DNA of 64,000 nucleotides from Actinomortierella ambigua. Taxonomy: Eukaryota; Mortierellomycota; Mortierellomycetes; Mortierellales; Mortierellaceae. A model generated the notes under the pieces. It searched no databases and was not told the origin of the DNA. It saw only the letters and a program-made list of their open reading frames with translations. This document shows, piece by piece, positions 60,928-64,000 of this stretch (within the stretch, counting starts at the first letter, position 1; the number at the start of each line of letters is the position of its first letter). A program made the translations under genes and the position numbers. Where the stretch lies: contig JAAAJB010000074.1 of the NCBI GenBank assembly GCA_016098155.1, forward strand, positions 21,665-85,664, written 5' to 3'.

Positions 60928-63159
60928 ATGACCATGGTCACCACTCGCATGTCAACCGAGGACGAGACTGTGGGCATCATCTGTAGGTGCTCTCATTTGG
61001 TCCCTTTTTTATTTGTATTGTTTGCACGGAAGACCTCCGCTTCTCACTTCTCCGGACTCTCACTCTCACTCCTCTCTATCTAGATACCTCTTCTACGCCT
61101 CTCGACCAACCTCTCCCGCCACCAAAGACTTTCTCCGTCACCAGTCTAACCTCGGCCCACCATGCTCTGGATATCACAAAGACAACGGCGGCCTTCTCGA
61201 GGGACCACTCACTTGTGTTTGTTGTTGTCGGCTTTGCGGATCTGATCGAGCAAGAGATGGTTCTGTTTGCGATCGCCGATGCCTTTGGTCAGGATCTGGT
61301 CGACCAGCACGGCACCTCCTGCTCGGAGCCCTATACCAACGGAGGCAGCTCTTCTTCGTCGCCTTTGTCGCCGTCCTCTTCATTGTATCGCGGCAAAATC
61401 CCTTGCAGCAACAGCGAGGTGCACTCGATTGTCGTCAATGACCAGCGAGTGCCCATTGTCTCCGTGCACAACGTCCATGTACTCATGATCGGCAGCGTTC
61501 CCTCTTATACCCAACACCCAACAGCAGCAGCAATCTCTAGTGCACTGGATGCTCTCTACCTCGCTCGTCCGAGCTTTGTCACCCCAATCGATGGCCTCCA
61601 GGTCATGAAGGACGTTTACCGACTGGTTGACCTGGCCAACAACAACGACAACAACAAGAGCAACAACGGGGACCCCTTCACGAATGGTGCGGCAGTAGGA
61701 GCAACCACAACAGCAACAACAGCGGCTACAATTGCAGTTCAAGAAGAGCTGGTTGAGAAGCGCCGTCAAATGTGTTGGAAGAGCGTACGAGATGCTGTCG
61801 AGGTTATCGAGGAGGCCCTTGACCGTTATGGGTAAGCGAGAGATGAGCCTTGACGAAGTGAGACTCTGTCGTTTCACGACGTGTAACATTTGGCTTTTGG
61901 CTATGTACACTGTAGAACTGTTCAAAGTCTTGATATCCCAGTCTGATCCTTGTGCCTCCTTCCCTCCTTCTTTCCTCCTCTCCCTCCCCTCTTTCCCCCC
62001 TTTCGCCCCCCCTCCCCTCTTGACATGAACTCCCTACTCCTTTAGGCCGGACGGTATCGCCTTGTCCTTCAACGGCGGCAAAGACTGCACTGTTATCCTT
62101 CACCTATTTGTTGCTGTTCTCTACAAAAAGTACCTTGACTCTATGGATTCCTCTTCGACAGGCAATCATACCCAACACACTCGCCATCGTCGCCACGAGC
62201 CAATCCATGCCATCTATGTCACGCACAAGAACCCGTTTGGACAAGTGGAGAGATTTGTGGACGATGAGATCGAACGATACACGTTGGATTTGGTCCGCAT
62301 CCCTGCGCCCATGAAGACCGCCCTGGGAGTCTACAATACACGGATGAATGGCTCCATCAAGGCCATCATGGTCGGCACCCGGAGAGATGATCCTCACGGA
62401 GGTATGTGTCAAAATGAGAAACAAACAGGCCAGGAGATCCAAAGGATACCACGAATCCTTCAGACCTCACAGCTTGACTTTTTTTGTACTGCATGCTGAA
62501 TGGAATTCTTCTTCCCTTTGTTTCTCTTTTTCTTTCTTTCTTTCCTCTAAACAGGACCCTTGACAGCGTTTACTCCGTGCGACCCTTCATGGCCTCCATT
62601 CATGCGAGTGCATCCAATTTTGGATTGGAGTTATCACGACATCTGGAGCTTTTTACGAGCGATTGCAGTCCCATACTGTGGTCTGTACGATCTCGGATAC
62701 ACGTCCCTTGGAGGACGTGACGACACCTTTCCGAACCCACAGCTTCGACGACATGGCGTAGGAGTTCCTCCTATCCATGCAGCTGCAGGAGCACGGGCAG
62801 GAGTGACAGGAGTTCCAAGGAGATCAGCGACAGTGTTGGATCAAGTAGATGAGACTAGGGGGACTAGTAGCATCAGCGACAACAGCACTGTTGAGCAGTG
62901 CAACAATGCCGTCGATTCGTCGTCGTCGTCGTCACCATCACTGCCATCATCCTCATCATCCTCATCGTTGTCGTTGTCGTCGTCTTTGGCGACAGCCGTG
63001 GACGCAGAGGCAAGACTGACTGAGGAGGACAAGACTTGCATCCTGCACCAGCTCAATCAGGCCGAGAAAACGCTGGATGCGATTGAGGAGACGTTCCTGT
63101 TTGGTCCGGCCTGGAAGTTGAGCGGAGGCGAAAGCGAACGCTGCGGCCGCGCCAAGTAA
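60928..63159 (+). CDS. FAD1: FAD synthase with degenerate molybdopterin-binding-like N-terminal domain (FLAD1 architecture)
   Basis: Adenylates FMN to FAD. Exons 60928-60982, 61084-61831, 62046-62401 and 62555-63159 give 587 residues. The PAPS-reductase-like synthase domain (about residues 250-587) has [78 protein letters not shown] and the end [18 protein letters not shown]. The N-terminal 240 residues parallel the molybdopterin-binding domain of animal FLAD1: ETVGII at the start, [11 protein letters not shown] near residue 85, [12 protein letters not shown] near 142. The GGIGPT..DD signature is absent ([14 protein letters not shown] in its place). A Ser-rich loop is inserted near residues 490-520. 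The start is the first of three close ATGs. Confidence 0.85.
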
Positions 63160-63963
63160 TCTAAGGGGGGGGGGTCATAATATATTACAACACACAAACA
63201 CACACCTCTTCTCTTCTGAGAATCTTGGCCGCTGGCAGTGCAAAAAAAAAAAAACAAGCTCTCGATGTGCCAATAAAAAAAATACCGTAGATCAGTACAA
63301 AGCAAAGCCAAGCATGGTGTGCTGTGGGGGGGGTATGTGTGTAAAAGCAGTGTGGCGATGCCCTAACCACATTTTGTTCAGCGGATATGACTTTCATTCC
63401 ACCCGACAGGATAGGAAGACATCGTCCCCCTCCCCTTTCCATCTGGGGGACAGAGTGAAGCCTCGTGTTGTGGATGAATGTGGCGATGCAGAATCAACAA
63501 GACATTTACAAAGATCTCTTGGAGAGAAACACCCCAGTCTGGGTCCTTGGGGGAGGGCGCAGAGCCAACACAAGACTGTGAGTGCCGAGTACGATAAAGC
63601 AAGAATACAACTCTTGGCAACCATGTATCATGCCATACCATAAGGCCCGGTACCTCCCAAGCACCCATGCACATGTTCACATCCAACCCCCTCCTTCCAT
63701 CTTGGACTCGCGTGTATAAGATGCTCTGTGTGATGGATGGGGTGTATCAAGAGAGGAGCGCGCGGTTTTCTCGAGCACTCTCGTGTCGTTGCCCTCAGGA
63801 GGAATAAGAAGAAAGGGGAAGACGAGGAGGAGGAGAAGAAGAAGAGGAAAAAGACGACGACGAACAGCAAGAAGAAGAGAGATCTGCTTTGTCCAGTGCC
63901 GTGGGGCTACCCATTCTGCTCTTTACTGCCACGGATAAGGATGGACATGGTCAGTGTCATCTT

Positions 63964-64000
<37 letters not shown>
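63160..64000. other. Right-end intergenic region
   Basis: Contains AC/GT and GAAGAA tracts and ends in a (CT)n run (63964-64000) cut by the window edge. No gene seen. Confidence 0.5.

Overview
The window is nuclear DNA of a filamentous fungus. Almost every gene is split by short spliceosomal introns (mostly GTAAGT/GTACGT donors and CAG/TAG acceptors, tens to several hundred bases). Encoded proteins include F-box, JmjC, ATG7, OPI3-type, GPI-anchored and chitin-deacetylase-like products, often with polyQ/polyS/polyH insertions. The serine/glutamine tracts, CT-rich leaders and secreted single-pass membrane proteins look like Mucoromycota, with Mortierellaceae the best guess; this placement is inference. 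There is one assembly gap of ten Ns (22953-22962), inside an intron.

Layout. Positions 1-8672 are a gene desert dominated by GA/CT, CA/GT and G-run tracts, with no gene I can support. From 8673 the window is gene-dense, about one gene per 2.3 kb. In order: TLC-domain protein (-), GPI-anchored Ser/Thr protein (+), eIF3k (-), Rpr2/Rpp21/Snm1-type RNase P/MRP subunit (+), RNase H2A (-), C1D/Lrp1 exosome cofactor (+), mitochondrial RidA (+), F-box/JmjC protein (+), OPI3-type phospholipid methyltransferase (-), UBE2E-type E2 (-), ribosomal protein eS6 (-), ATG7 (+), a large F-box protein with a huge polyserine tract (+), DUF7707-like GPI protein (-), GNAT acetyltransferase (-), CTP synthase (+), a 1507-residue PEHE-like/AT-hook chromatin protein (-), methionine aminopeptidase 1 (-), a second RidA (-), NDUFAF7 (-), a single-pass membrane protein of the kelch-like secreted type (-), a CE4 chitin deacetylase-like protein (-), YIP1/YIPF5 (-), and an FLAD1-like FAD synthase (+).

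All exon models were derived by hand from splice signals, reading phase and family conservation. For every gene the exon lengths sum to a multiple of three. Functionally the window is mostly housekeeping: translation (eIF3k, eS6, MetAP1), RNA/DNA processing (Rpr2, RNase H2A, C1D side by side), ubiquitin/autophagy (E2, F-box genes, ATG7), lipid and nucleotide metabolism (OPI3, CTP synthase, FAD synthase), mitochondrial function (RidA, NDUFAF7) and the cell surface (four secreted or anchored proteins).

The most unusual points are a 7-nt micro-exon plus a GC-AG intron in the TLC gene, a two-domain FLAD1-like FAD synthase whose N-terminal molybdopterin-binding-like half has lost its signature, a PEHE-like chromatin scaffold candidate with a stopless 3n intron containing a GA repeat, a membrane protein whose signal-peptide exon cannot be found, and a strand-polarised purine/pyrimidine leader rule that may explain the gene desert.
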